Positions 21,002 to 31,561 of a stretch of DNA of 64,000 nucleotides are shown here, piece by piece. Below the pieces are notes generated by a model. That model was given only the letters and a program-made list of their open reading frames with translations, made no database searches and was not told the DNA's origin. The position numbers and the translations under genes were made by a program. Each line of letters opens with the position of its first letter. Position 1 is the first letter of the stretch. This DNA is from Patagioenas fasciata (taxonomy: Eukaryota > Chordata > Aves > Columbiformes > Columbidae). The stretch covers positions 18,152,488-18,216,487 of the forward strand of contig NC_092559.1 of the NCBI RefSeq assembly GCF_037038585.1, in the 5' to 3' direction.

Positions 21002-24000
21002 CCTCCCCTGCAAGCCTGTGTCTCAGCTGTGGAGAAACTGTGTGACAAACTGTCCAAGAGGGAGCATAGATTCTACTTGTTACCTGCACGGGTGCAAGTC
21101 ACAGTTATTAGGAGAAGATGCCCTTCTGCAGGACCAGCTCGAGAGAAATGGAACACATCACAAGGTGAATTATGTTTTTTCCTGTGTGACCAGGGGGAAT
21201 ATATGAGTAATTCCACTGCTGACCTAGAGGCATGAGTACGTGAGTTGAAAAAGAAAGCTCCCAAGAGAAAAGTTGCTCTGGTTTCCAGTGAGCAGCTTTC
21301 CAGCCAAGGTAGATGGGATTCTTGTGTCTCCCTACCAGAGTCAATCAAAGAGAATTAGGGGGACCCTGCCCCTAGCCAGGTGGAGGAGAGGGACAATGGC
21401 AACCGAGTTTGACTGTGTGGATTCGATGGCCTGGTATGTCAGAACCACATGAGTATAAAGCCCTGGTAGACACTGGCGCACAGTGAACAATGATGCCATC
21501 AAATCATAAAGGGTCAGAATCTATCGGTATTGTTGGAGCGACTGGGGGAAACAAAGAATTGACTGTGTTAGAGGCTGAAGTGAACCTAACTGGAAATGAG
21601 TGGGAAAGGCACCCTATTCTGACTGGCCTAGATGCTCCATGCATTCTTGGTATAGCTTACCTCATGAGAGGGTATTTTAAGGATCCAAAAGGGTATCGAT
21701 AGGCCTTTAGTATAGCAGCTGTAGAGACTGAGGACATTAAACAGCTGTCTACCTTGTCTGATCTCTCAGACAACCCTTCTGTTGTAGGACTGCTTAAGGT
21801 CAAAGAGCAACAGGTGCCGATTGCTACCACGATGGTGCACAGACAACAATATCGCACCAATCAAGATTCCCTGATCCCCATTCATAAACTGATTTGACAA
21901 CTAGAGAATCCAGGAGTGACCAGTAAGACTCACCTTTCAACAGTCCTATATGGCCAGTGCCAAAGCCTAGTGGAGAATGTAGACTAATAGTAGACTCTCA
22001 TGGCCTAAATGAAGTTACACCACTGTTAAGTGCTGCCATGCCGCACATGTTAGAACTGCAATATAAACTGGAGTCAAAGGCAACCAAGTGGTATGCTACA
22101 ATTGACATTGCTAATGCATTTTTCTCTATTCCTTTGGCAGCAGAATGCAGGCCACAGTTTGCCTTTATCTAGAGGGGTATCCAGTACACTTGGAATCGAG
22201 TGCTGCAGGGGTGGAAGCATAGCCCTACTGTCTGCCATGGACTGATCCAGACTGCACTGGAACCAAGTAAAGCTCTGGAACACCTGCAGTTCATTGATGA
22301 CATCATTGTATGGGGTGACACAGCAGCAGAAGTCTTCAAGAAAGGTGAGAGAATAATTCGAATTCTTTTGAAAGCTGGTTTCGCCATAAAGAGAGGTAAG
22401 GTCAAGAAGCTTGCCCAAGAGATTCAGTTTCTGGGAATTAAATGGCAAGATGGGCGTCGCCAGATCCCGATAGAGGTGATTAACAAAATAACAGCTATGT
22501 CCCCACCAGCTAACAAAAAGGAAACACAGGCTATCTTAGGTGTTGTGGGTTTCTGGAAAATGCATATGCTGGACTACATCCAGATTGTGTGCCCTCTCTA
22601 CCAAGTGACTCGAAAGAAACATGATTTTCTATGCGGTCCTGAGCAACGACAAGCCTTTGAACAAATTAAACAAGAGATTGTACATGCAGTCGCCCTTGGA
22701 CCAGTCCAGACAGGACAAGATATTAAGAATGTGCTCTATACTGCAGCTGGGGACAATGGTCCCACCTGGAGCCTCTGGCAAAAGGCACCAGGTGAGACTT
22801 GAGGTTGACCTCTAGGGTTTTGGAGTAGAGGATATAAAGGCTCGGAGGCCAACTATACTCCAACTGAAAAAGAGATACCGGCAGCATATGAAGGGGTCTG
22901 AGCTCCTTCAGAAGTGGTTGGTACTGAATCACAGCTCATCCTGGCACCCCAATTACCAGTACTGAGCTGGATGTTCAAGGGTAAGATTCCTTCCACTCAT
23001 CATACAACCAGTGTTACATGGAGTAAGTGGGTTGCATTAATCACACAGCAGGCTCAAAGAGGAAAATCTAATTGCCCAGGGATCTTAGAAATGATCACAA
23101 ACTGGCCAGAAGGCAGAGATTTTGCAATGTTACCAGAAGAAGAGGTGATGTGTGCTGAAGAAGCCTCACCATATAATGAATTACCAGATAATGAAAAGCA
23201 GTATGCCCTGTTCACTGACGGATCCTGTTGTCTTGTAGGAAAACATCGAAAGTGGAAAGCTGCTCTATGGAGTTCTACACAAGTCACAGAGGCTGATGAG
23301 GGACAAGGTGAATCAAGCCAGTTTGTAGAGGTAAAAGCCATACAGCTGGCGTTAGACATTGCTGAAAGAGAAAAGTGGCCAGTACTTTATCTCTACATTG
23401 ACTCATGGATGGTAGCAAATGCCCTGTGGGGGTGGTTAAAGCAGTGGAAGTAAAATAACTGGTAGCACAGAGACCAACCTATTTGGGTTGCCTCCTTGTG
23501 GCAGGACATTGGTGCTTGGCTAGAGAACCTGACTGTAAAAGTACATCATGTAGATGTTTATGTGCCTAAAAGTTGAGCCACTGAGGAACACCAAAACAAT
23601 CAGCAAGTGGATCAGGCTGCTAAGATTAAGGTAGCTGAGGTGGATTTTGACTGGCAATGTAAAGGTGAACTTCTTCTAGCTCAGTGGGCCCATGCTGCTT
23701 CAGGTCATCAAGGAAGGGATGCAAGAATAGATGGGCTCATGACCGAGAGGTGGACTGACTTAACCATAGACAGGTTATCCATGATTGTGAAACATGTGCT
23801 GCAATCAAGCAGGCCAAAAGGTTAAAACCTGTGTGGTATGGGGGGCAGTGGTTGAAAAATAAATATGGGGAGGCCTGGCAGATTGACTATATTATACTCC
23901 CTCAAACCTGCCAGGGCAAGCACTATGTCCTCACAATGGTGGAAGCAACTGCAGGATGGCTGGAAACATATCCTGTGTCTCATGCCACTGCCTGGAACAC

Positions 24001-24145
24001 TATCCTGGGCCTTGAAAAGCAAGTCCTGTGGTGACATAGCACTCCAGAAAGAATCGAGTCAGACAATGGGACTCATTTTAAAAACAGTCTCATAAACAAC
24101 TGGGCCAAAGAGCATGGCATTGAATGAGTATATCATATTTCCTAT

Positions 24146-25211
24146 TGTGGCAGAATGCAAACCCCCCCTAACCCCCCCCCCTTCAGTATGGAAGGAGTAG
24201 GCACATCTCCCTCTCTCTCTGCTACTTGAGGCTAACAGCTTCTTTTCTTTGGTCCCGGAGCACTCTGGCCAGGGCCATTAGGAGAAGGGAGTGCCGAGGT
24301 GCCAGTGAGCCGCTGGGCACCTGCGGCCAGTGTGGAGGATGTTTGGAGGCTTCAGGGGCACCCCACAGCCGGTGTGGGGGTGCAGAGAAACTTCTAGAAT
24401 GCCTACAGTCAGGTCTGATCAGCCTATAAAAACCGGGACTCTCGTCGAGACTTCGCCCATTGTTGCGGGTCTCTCGGAGCACGAGCGAGATGCCGCGGCC
24501 GAGAGCCCCCCTCCTCGGGATGGAGACTCTGCTTGCCTTGCCGCCACGTGTGTGAGTAAAACTTCTCACAGGATTGCGAGTATATTTATACTTTCCGTGC
24601 ACATATGCACGTGTAACTTCCCATGCTTAATACAAGCACGTATAAAATTATTTCCTCGCACAGTCGCGAGTGTATTTATCCTTTCCGTGCACATATGCAT
24701 GAGTAACTTTCCACGTTTAATACAAGCATGAGTAACTTTCCGTGCACATTTGCACGCGTACTTTAAATTAATTCCTCGCACAGTCGCGAGTGTATTTTCC
24801 TCCCGTGCTTCCACATAAGCACGTGTAGTATTCCGTGCACATTCGCATGTGTAAGTAAATTAACCCTCGCAGGATTGCGAGTGTATTATAAATTTACCCT
24901 CGCGGAATTGCGAGCGTACACTTTCTGTACCTGTATCTCTTTAAGAATAATCCCGCATCGTGTTCAGGCAAGTGTGTACTCCTCTGGGACTCAGGGGCGG
25001 CTCCGACATTGTTTTGGGTGAAGCCATGTGCATGCACTCTGTGGACCGCCTGTTGTACTAGTTGCTGCCCCTTAATAATTTTCCTCAACTGATATCCGAA
25101 CCTATATTTAAGTCACTTTTGGAGTGCTAAAACCCTGTTTCTCACTGGTTTAATAAAAGTTGTTTTGGACCCTGTTGTCCCTTAAACTAGCCTCGGGGTG
25201 CCTCCGTGACA
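24146..25211 (+). mobile_element. Solo LTR-C inserted in F1 integrase
   Basis: A 1,066-bp LTR beginning TGTGGCAGAATGC and ending CCTCCGTGACA has a perfect 5-bp target duplication CCTAT (24141-24145 and 25212-25216). The integrase reading resumes after it. TATAAA is at 24425-24430 and AATAAA at 25152-25157. It is longer than the copy at 9078-9965 because its hairpin array has more units. Confidence 0.92.
24565..24918 (+). repeat. Hairpin-GTGTA array of LTR-C (copy 2, about 12 units)
   Basis: Units include CTCAC/GCGAG (24565-24580), GTGCA/GCAC (24597-24610), GCTT/AAGC (24625-24637), CTCGC/GCGAG (24655-24670), GTGCA/GCAC (24742-24755), CTCGC/GCGAG (24775-24790), GTGCT/AGCAC (24805-24822), CTCGC/GCGAG (24866-24881) and CTCGC/GCGAG (24899-24914). 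Most are followed within 0-2 bases by GTGTA or a variant. Spacing is 20-35 bp. The array lies inside the transcribed part of the LTR. Confidence 0.75.
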
Positions 25212-25991
25212 CCTATCATGCACCATCCTCTGGGAAGATTGAGCAATACAATGGCTTGTTAAAAACTACCCTGAAGGCAATTGGAGGTGGAACTTTTAAA
25301 AACTGGGATAAGCATTTAGCACAAGCCACCTGGTTAGTTAACACCACGGTATCAATCAGTCGAGCTGGCCCTGCTTAGTCAGACCTTTTACACACAGTAG
25401 AAGGGGATAAAGTCCCTGTGGTGCATGGAAGGAATATGTTAGGAAAAGCTGTCTGGGTTATTCTTTCTTTAGGCAAAGGCAAACCCATCTGTGGGATTGT
25501 TTTTGCTCAAGGGCCTGGATGTACTTGGTGGGTGATGCTGAAGGATGGTGAAGTCTAATGTATACCTCAAGGAGATTTGATTCTGGGTGAGAATACTCAG
25601 TTTCAAACTGTATGATGTTAATTGCTGCATGATACTAAGTGTTTAGTAACTATCTTTTAGGTTGATGCAGTGTTGATGAAACCTGAGCTAGCTTCACTGA
25701 GTGGCGTTCAGTAACTTCCTCAAGACTGACATCCCTAAGCTGCAGTTCCTGGGCATGAAGTGCACCAGATTATACACCATCTCTCCTGCCTAGAGAGACT
25801 ACTGTGACAGAGACCTGCAGCCATGAACTAAATGATCTTAACAAACTTTTTGTGAAGAAAGATGAATCATGAACTAGTGATATGTGTGTGTATATACATT
25901 TGAAGACAGGTAAAAAGCAGTAGTGATTTGGGTATGATGTAAATGGTATGGAATAAGGGGTGGAATGTCCTGGTTTTGTTTAAAACAAGAC

Positions 25992-26470
25992 TGGGAATGG
26001 CAGGACATATGGCTCCAGCCACCTGGATGATAAAGGAAGATCAATACTAACATGACCATCTGAACCGCCAAAGTAGACTAATACTAACATGATTAAATCA
26101 CAGCAATCAGTAAAAAAAAAGGTGGCCTTGACAAGTTACACAGGATTGTGTGTTTGTGAAGGAGTGATATCCCAGACCAGTAAGAATGATATCTCGGGCC
26201 AAAACACCATCCCCAGGATGTATGGCATGTGAGTGTTGGGTCTGAGCCTGTGTTTGGAATAACATTTTTTGAAAAAAACATCCTGTTTAATCTCTTGGTC
26301 CAGGCCCGTATCTGTAAAGCTATAAATGGAGAAAGGCTAATTAAAGAAGGCTCAGCTCAGCTCGGCTCAGCTCTGCCTGGGTCTGTTCTTGCTGCTAACA
26401 AGAACTCTGTGTCTGCATTTCTGTTTGCTTTTCCATATGCATGTCTGTATGCATCATTCTCATCGTTGCA
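25992..26470 (+). mobile_element. Solo LTR-A inside LTR-G
   Basis: This 479-bp LTR starts TGGGAATGGCAGGAC and ends CATCGTTGCA. The flanks are CAAGAC (25986-25991) and TAAGAT (26471-26476). They agree at four of six positions and differ only by C/T changes, so this is a plausible aged 6-bp duplication. LTR-A therefore postdates provirus F1. Confidence 0.78.
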
Positions 26471-26879
26471 TAAGATCAGTTCTCTTTTAGTGAATTTTCC
26501 TTTCAGCTTAGTTCTTCTAAGTAACTGCACTTCTCTGATGTTGGCTGCATGTTTTTTCAGACACTGTTCACTCTGGAGCTGATAACAGTAGCAATGGTAT
26601 GCAGAAGAGACACAGGTTTAGACTTATTGCTATGGCAGCCAAGGTTACTGATAAATTTTGCATGTCCTGTAAATTATAGGGGTGTATTTGCAAGGAGGGG
26701 AAGACAGAACAGGTGACCAAAACTGACCAACTAAGTATTCAATCCCATACACGTCATACACCACATAAAAGTGCGAGATCACGAGGGTCTCGCTCTCTTC
26801 AGCCATGGCCGGCATCTGAAGAGGACCCTGCCTGTTCTGCCTGTGATCTTTGGCCTAGTTCCAGGCCCTGCTGAAGAGA

Positions 26880-27470
26880 AGCTGCTAAATTAATGTATAC
26901 TGTGATTAAGTTATAAAAGACACACCCATCATTAATCAATTGACATGATAAATGCTTTCTAATCACCTGCAAAACAAGAGGATAATTTTCAAATTTTAGA
27001 TCCTCCTGCATGACAAGCTGGAGACAGAAGATTAAGTAATACATTGTTTAGAAGCAGAGTGCTTAGCTTATGTTTGACTAGTAATCAGTAGATATATTGT
27101 AAGTAAAAAAGTAATCAATTACTTCTGTAAGTGTGTACCAATTGCACTTCCATGAAGAACTGCCAATGTGGAGAGGTCAATCAGTGGACCCTCAGAAGCC
27201 CCCCTGAAAGAGGCAGCAGTAACTGTAAACGACGCTACATGGCAGCAAAGACTGTGAAATAAATAACTTCATACTAACCTAATGATTATGCAATTATTTC
27301 TTAGTATAGATGATAGCATGTTAAAAATTCCCAAAAATTGTAATGAATATGTAATAATTGTGTGAATATAAGCAGTGCAACAGCATCCAGTCCCAGTTCT
27401 GTCAATAAAGAATGCCTGCTTAACAGTATAATTGACTTTGCTGATAAGTTTATTTCTTTGTTTCACTGCA
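26880..27470 (+). mobile_element. Probable further LTR insertion inside LTR-G
   Basis: This AT-rich block breaks the LTR-G sequence. It contains GTTATAAAAGAC at about 26911 and GTCAATAAAGAATGCC at about 27403, i.e. TATA-like and poly(A)-like signals in the right order, and ends near TTTCACTGCA. Exact borders and target duplication were not found. Confidence 0.45.
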
Positions 27471-27760
27471 TCCCTTAATCCAGTTCTGGTTTACTGCTGA
27501 GTCCAGCCCAGGACTTCCAGGTAGCTGCCCTGCAACCGCTGGAGCAATGCCAACTCCACTGCGGGCCAGCCGTGCTACACTGGGAAAGTCAAGATTGATT
27601 TTGTATTATTTTCTCTACTTATTAGTACCATTAGTAGAGCATTTTTAACTTTTCCAATTTGTCTCTCTCCCTTTTCCTCTTATTACTTTTCCTTAGTGGG
27701 GGGGCAGGGGGTTAACAGCATCTGCCATGTTTTATTGTTGCCCTGCAGTAAATGGTGACA

Positions 27761-28470
27761 TTCCTGAAATACCCATCCCTTGATGATGATCTTTTATGTG
27801 GTCAGTCATGTTGTCAGCAGGAAAGAACAGCTGGAAAGAGGACCCTGAAGGCTGTTTACCCACAACCACTACAGTCTTAACATCACAGTTAACGGTATCC
27901 CCTGCATTCTCTTCTGGGTCAAGAGGATCTTGATTGTTTAAAAACCACACGCAGTTGGATTTGATGGAGAAGGCATTTGTTGTCTGTGCAACAGTGGATG
28001 TTGGAGATTCAAGCTGCAGTGAAGATAACATAATGTAAGGTGGAATTCTACTCTGCTGGCGAAACTAGTACCAGATAACAAGGCTAGTAAATAACTACTG
28101 AAAAAACAGACCTTGTAAGATGTGATATGGAGCCCCAGTATTCCAGGGGCAAGCTTCTTCCTGGAATGATCTGATACTGCAGGCAGCAAGGCAGCGTGGG
28201 TTATACGCTCTCAGACCAGTGTTTCACAGGGTACACAGAGGTACCTAACTGTCTTCATCTCTTTCAGTGCTGTAGTCAACCCCTGTGGCCAACCAATTTT
28301 GTGATTAGTGCATGTGAGACTGAAGTTACTGATCTTTTCAGCCTCCATTCCCTGGACAGCTTTAGTCTCCCATTCTTTCGTATAGCTGCTTGGGATAGTG
28401 AATAGCATATCTTGTGCTGAATATGAGGTCTTCAGGGTTGGCTGTGCATGACCTGAAGTGGCGTGTGGGA
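27761..28470 (-). other. Unassigned minus-strand open frames with a splice-acceptor-like site
   Basis: On the minus strand a frame runs from 28031 to below 27761. At 28014 it is preceded by the tract TTATCTTCACTGCAG, a strong acceptor-like sequence, followed by LESPTSTVAQTTNAFSIK. A second frame, 28408-28211, reads MLFTIPSSYTKEWETK and contains a Cys-rich end. I do not recognise either, and the two are in different frames. They could be exons of a decayed host gene, an env remnant, or chance frames. Confidence 0.3.
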
Positions 28471-28512
28471 GATATGAGGGATTTTCTTGAAGTTACTGTG
28501 TGGATGGGTTTC

Positions 28513-28796
28513 TATAGAATGGATATTTGTTATTAAACTAGCCAGGCCCAAAAGAATTTCAAGGCCACCTTGGAAAGCTGAAAACACAACATAAACCAAC
28601 AGACCTATTAGCAGTGAGACTCGGGCGCGTGGACAGCTTGTGAACATAGATGATATCCAATCAGCTAATGCATGCTTGGAGCATGGATGTGTAATCAGGA
28701 AATAACTGCATATATAAGGAGGTTTGTTTCTGTAATAAATGGCTTCACTTGAATTCATATTGGATTGTGTGGAGTGCATGATTTTTCGCCCTCTCA
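28513..28796 (+). mobile_element. LTR-D variant (copy 1 of 2)
   Basis: It contains the GATATCCAATCAGCTAATGC and AACTGCATATATAAGGAG blocks of LTR-D and an AATAAATGG signal, and ends CGCCCTCTCA. Upstream 28457-28512 (GTGGGAGATATGAGGGATTT...TGGATGGGTTTC) is repeated at 29472-29522, so both copies carry the same preceding internal sequence. Confidence 0.72.
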
Positions 28797-29471
28797 GTGG
28801 TGGACTACTCATTCTTTCAGAGGATGCATGCCAGTGGGTAGCAACAATAATAATTCTGTGATGGATGCACTTGACTCCTCCCCCAACCAAACCAGCAGCA
28901 GTTTGCTACAGGCTCCAAATGAGGTAAAGGCCTGAACAGTAGCCAACCCAATAACTCCTTTTAGGAAACTCACAAGGAAGCAGAACAACACACTGAACAC
29001 CGATAAGTTGTGGGTGCAAGGAGTCTCATGCATACCTTTCCCGTTTGACTATGAGTCAATCACTTTATTCCATAAATATGACAGCCTGGGTGAGCCTACA
29101 TTGAGCTCTCTCTACTAGACATGTCTGTATGGCAATGATCTTTTACTAATCACAGATCAATAGATGAGCCCAAGTTTTATATTAATCATTTAGCTTAAGT
29201 AAGTGCATTTCAGATAGAATTAATCACTTAGAATTATTAAATTATGTGATTTTTAATATACTGTCTGTTTCACGTTACTTAGTAAGCTAAATTTGCTGAA
29301 ATCTTAAACTGTATGTTGTAAAGTTCTGCTCATATTTTACCAAAATTTTATCTACTTGCATTCTATCTTTGAAAACAAAATGGCTGCAAACCATAGACAC
29401 AACCTGCAAGATAAGTCCTGTTTTGCACCTCATTGTGAAAAACAGGATTCATATAGATATATTAACACTTT
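28797..29471. other. AT-rich spacer between two LTR-D copies
   Basis: About 675 bp with no recognisable retroviral or host domain. A minus-strand frame at 28809-29033 has a hydrophobic stretch (VFSVLFCFLVSFLKGVIGLA) but no support from homology. Confidence 0.35.
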
Positions 29472-29522
29472 CATGTGGGAGATTTGAGGGATTTTCTTGA
29501 AGTTAATGTATGGATGGGTTTC

Positions 29523-29806
29523 TATGAGATGGAGATTTGTTATTAAACTAGCCAGGCCCAAAGGAATTTCAAGGTCACCTCGGAAAGCTGAAAACACGAC
29601 ATAAATCAACAGTCCTATTAGCAGTGAGACTCGGGCACGTAGACAGCTTGTGAACATGGACAATATCCAATCAGCTAATGCATGCTTGGAATGTGGATGC
29701 GTGATCAGGAAATAACTGCATATATAAGGAGACTTGTTTCTGTAATAAATGGCTTTGCTTGAATTCATATTGTTTTGTGTGGAGTCCATGATTTTTCACC
29801 CTTGCA
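29523..29806 (+). mobile_element. LTR-D variant (copy 2 of 2)
   Basis: Nearly the same as 28513-28796, including the preceding 50 bp. It ends TTTTCACCCTTGCA, immediately followed by CR1 reverse-transcriptase sequence at 29807. Confidence 0.72.
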
Positions 29807-30098
29807 ATGAGATGCATCCCAGAGTCCTGAAGGAATTGGCTGATGTAGTTGCCAAGCCACTCTCCATGATATGTGAGAAGTCATGGCAGTCAGGTGAAGT
29901 CCCTGGAGACTGGAAAAAGGGAAACAGCACTCATTTTTAAAAAGGGTAGAAAGGAGGACCCCAGAAACTACTGACCTGTCAGCCTCACCTCTGTGCCCTG
30001 GAAGATCATGGAACAGATCTTCCTAGTAGCTATGCTAAGGCACATGGAGGACAGGGATCTGATTCAAGACACCCAGCATGGCTTCAACAAGGGCAAGT
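29807..30098 (+). mobile_element. CR1 copy 9, left half (RT fragment)
   Basis: It encodes the start of the RT domain ([19 protein letters not shown], then DWKKG) in two frames and stops abruptly after HGFNKGK. The reading resumes at 46793 with the same residues duplicated as the CAAGT target site. This is the left half of one CR1 divided by a 16.7-kb insertion. Confidence 0.85.
30094..30098 (+). repeat. Left target duplication CAAGT of the 16.7-kb nest
   Basis: CAAGT directly precedes the LTR start TGTCCTGG at 30099. The partner is 46793-46797, directly after the LTR end GTGACA. A 5-bp duplication fits the class III-like family. Confidence 0.85.
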
Positions 30099-31561
30099 TG
30101 TCCTGGTTTTGGTTAGTGAATTTTCCTTTCAGCTAGGTTCTTCTAAGTAACTGCATTTTTATGAAGTTGGTTGCATGTTTTTAGGACAGTGTTTGCTCTG
30201 GAGCTGATAACAGCTGATATTTCCAGTTTTACTGAGCTAATTGTAGGAATGGTATGCAGAAAAGACCCAGGTTTATCTTTTATTGCTATAGCAGCCAAGG
30301 CTGCTGATAAACTTATGACAAATAAATGTAGGGAGAGGCAGACAGAACAAGTGACCCAAATTGACCAACTAGGTATTCCATGCCATCCATGACATACTCA
30401 GTTTAAAGGTGGAAGATGACAAAGGACTGGCTGTCTTCATCCATGTGGCATCTTGTGAGAGTTGGTCCGAAGATGGAACAGTATTTGCCTGAACATCGCC
30501 ATCAAGAACTTAGAGAACTGAGGCCCTGACAGAAAGAATGCATGGACAATGACTTGGAGAGAGGCCCGAGAAGCATTGTGTTGCACTGGTTTCTCCGATA
30601 CAGGGGGACTGCTGCTTACAATGGTTGTTGTGTGGACTTCGCCTGCTGCTTCAGCCAAACCAGCCCCCACCTCCTGAAAGTTATTGTTATGAGGGGTCTC
30701 TTCGACCCAGGGACAATAGCTGCCGTCCAGAAGATGTGTTCTCACCTGCAGCCTCAGTTACATGTGTCCCCCACCTGCTCCCCCAAACAATGGTCAACAA
30801 AAAGGAGTATGCCCAGAAGCTCGCCAAGGGTCCTGAGGTCACCCAATGGACCAGAGAAAGATCCCTGAATGCTGGACACGTAAGCGTTGGCAAAAGAAAG
30901 CATGAATCTTTCGAGGCTGCGCAGTACAAGCCTGGATTGCGAAATCAAGGCGGAGATTGGCCTCAAACAATGGGAGCGAGGAGGGGTGAAGAAGCATAAG
31001 AGATGACTCCCGAATGGACACCGTTGAAGATCTTCCCGCCAGAGGATCCCGAACCATGACGGAGGACCGGCAGGACTCCACAGGACCGGAGACCAGAGGG
31101 ATGCTTCTGAAACTGGACTGGTGATAAACGCAACCTCATTTCTCATCTTTACTTTTCCCCATTTCTTTTCCCTTTTCTTTTTCTTACTCTCTCTCTCTCT
31201 ATTGCGTGCCGCTTTATGGGCAAATTAATAAAGTAACACTGTTTGATTGAATTATAACCCCTTGGCATTTTGGTTGCCTTAATTTTGCACTTCGAGATCA
31301 AGGTAAACGAACCATCATGAGTCCGTCACCGAATGGACCGTGACACATCTGTAGAGGACCCTGCCTGTTCTCCTGCCTGCAATCCTGATCCTGATTCCAG
31401 TCTGTGAATCTCTGAATCTAGTTCCTGTCTACTGCCAAGTCCAGTCCAGGACTCCCCAATGTTTGCCCAGCACTGGCTGGCATGACGCCAGCCACCTGCA
31501 GGCCGCTGGGAAATTCAGCATTGGTTTTCTATATTTTGCATTATTTTCTCTAATTATTAAT
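30099..31561 (+). mobile_element. 5' LTR-G of the nest, interrupted by LTR-J and truncated
   Basis: It begins TGTCCTGGTTTTGG and follows the F1 3' LTR. It is broken by LTR-J (30444-31345) and lost at 31562, where the 3' end of a minus-strand CR1 begins. It contains the block AGTCCAGTCCAGGACT shared with all F/G LTRs. Confidence 0.8.
30444..31345 (+). mobile_element. Solo LTR, type J
   Basis: About 900 bp, from TGTGGCATCTTGTG to GGACCGTGACA, with AATAAA at 31227-31232. The termini resemble LTR-C (TGTGGCA...CCGTGACA), suggesting a related family, but no hairpin array is seen. The flanks ATCCA and CATCT give at best an imperfect target duplication. Frames of about 100-130 codons inside it look incidental. 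Confidence 0.6.

Larger units (their letters stand above)
21002..25965 (+). pseudogene. Provirus F1 interior (gag end-PR-RT-RNase H-IN), class III-like, decayed
   Basis: The order is the gag C-terminus (to about 21240), protease (DTGA block at about 21470 followed directly by a stop), RT (21957-22800, LQFIDDIIVWGD), RNase H (23150-23590, LFTDGSC and a DSWMVANALWGW block), and integrase (from 23610: GHQGRDA, ESDNGTHFK). Integrase resumes after the LTR-C, with IEQYNGLLKTT at 25238, and ends near 25610. Stops and frameshifts interrupt every domain. No env frame lies between integrase and the 3' LTR, and a polypurine tract (AAGGGGTGGAA) precedes that LTR. The RNase H and integrase are ERV-L-like rather than alpha- or gammaretroviral. 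The 5' gag and LTR are missing. Confidence 0.82.
25966..27760 (+). mobile_element. 3' LTR of F1 (LTR-G type) with nested insertions
   Basis: It starts TGTCCTGGTTTTGTTTAAAAC right after the polypurine tract and ends CAGTAAATGGTGACA. It is interrupted by an LTR-A (25992-26470) and by about 590 bp of unrelated sequence (about 26880-27470). LTR sequence common to the 30.1-31.5 kb, 42.5 kb and 46.7 kb copies resumes at about 27480. Confidence 0.75.

Noticed and set aside
24565..24918. CRISPR-like array
   Set aside because: Repeats are palindromic pieces of 14-18 bp without constant long repeats or unique spacers, inside an LTR of a vertebrate genome.
21002..25965. Intact retroviral pol in F1
   Set aside because: Stops and frameshifts occur in every domain, and an LTR splits integrase.
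30542..31146. Several frames of 80-130 codons on both strands
   Set aside because: They lie inside LTR-J and overlap each other on both strands. The composition is LTR-like, with no motif support.
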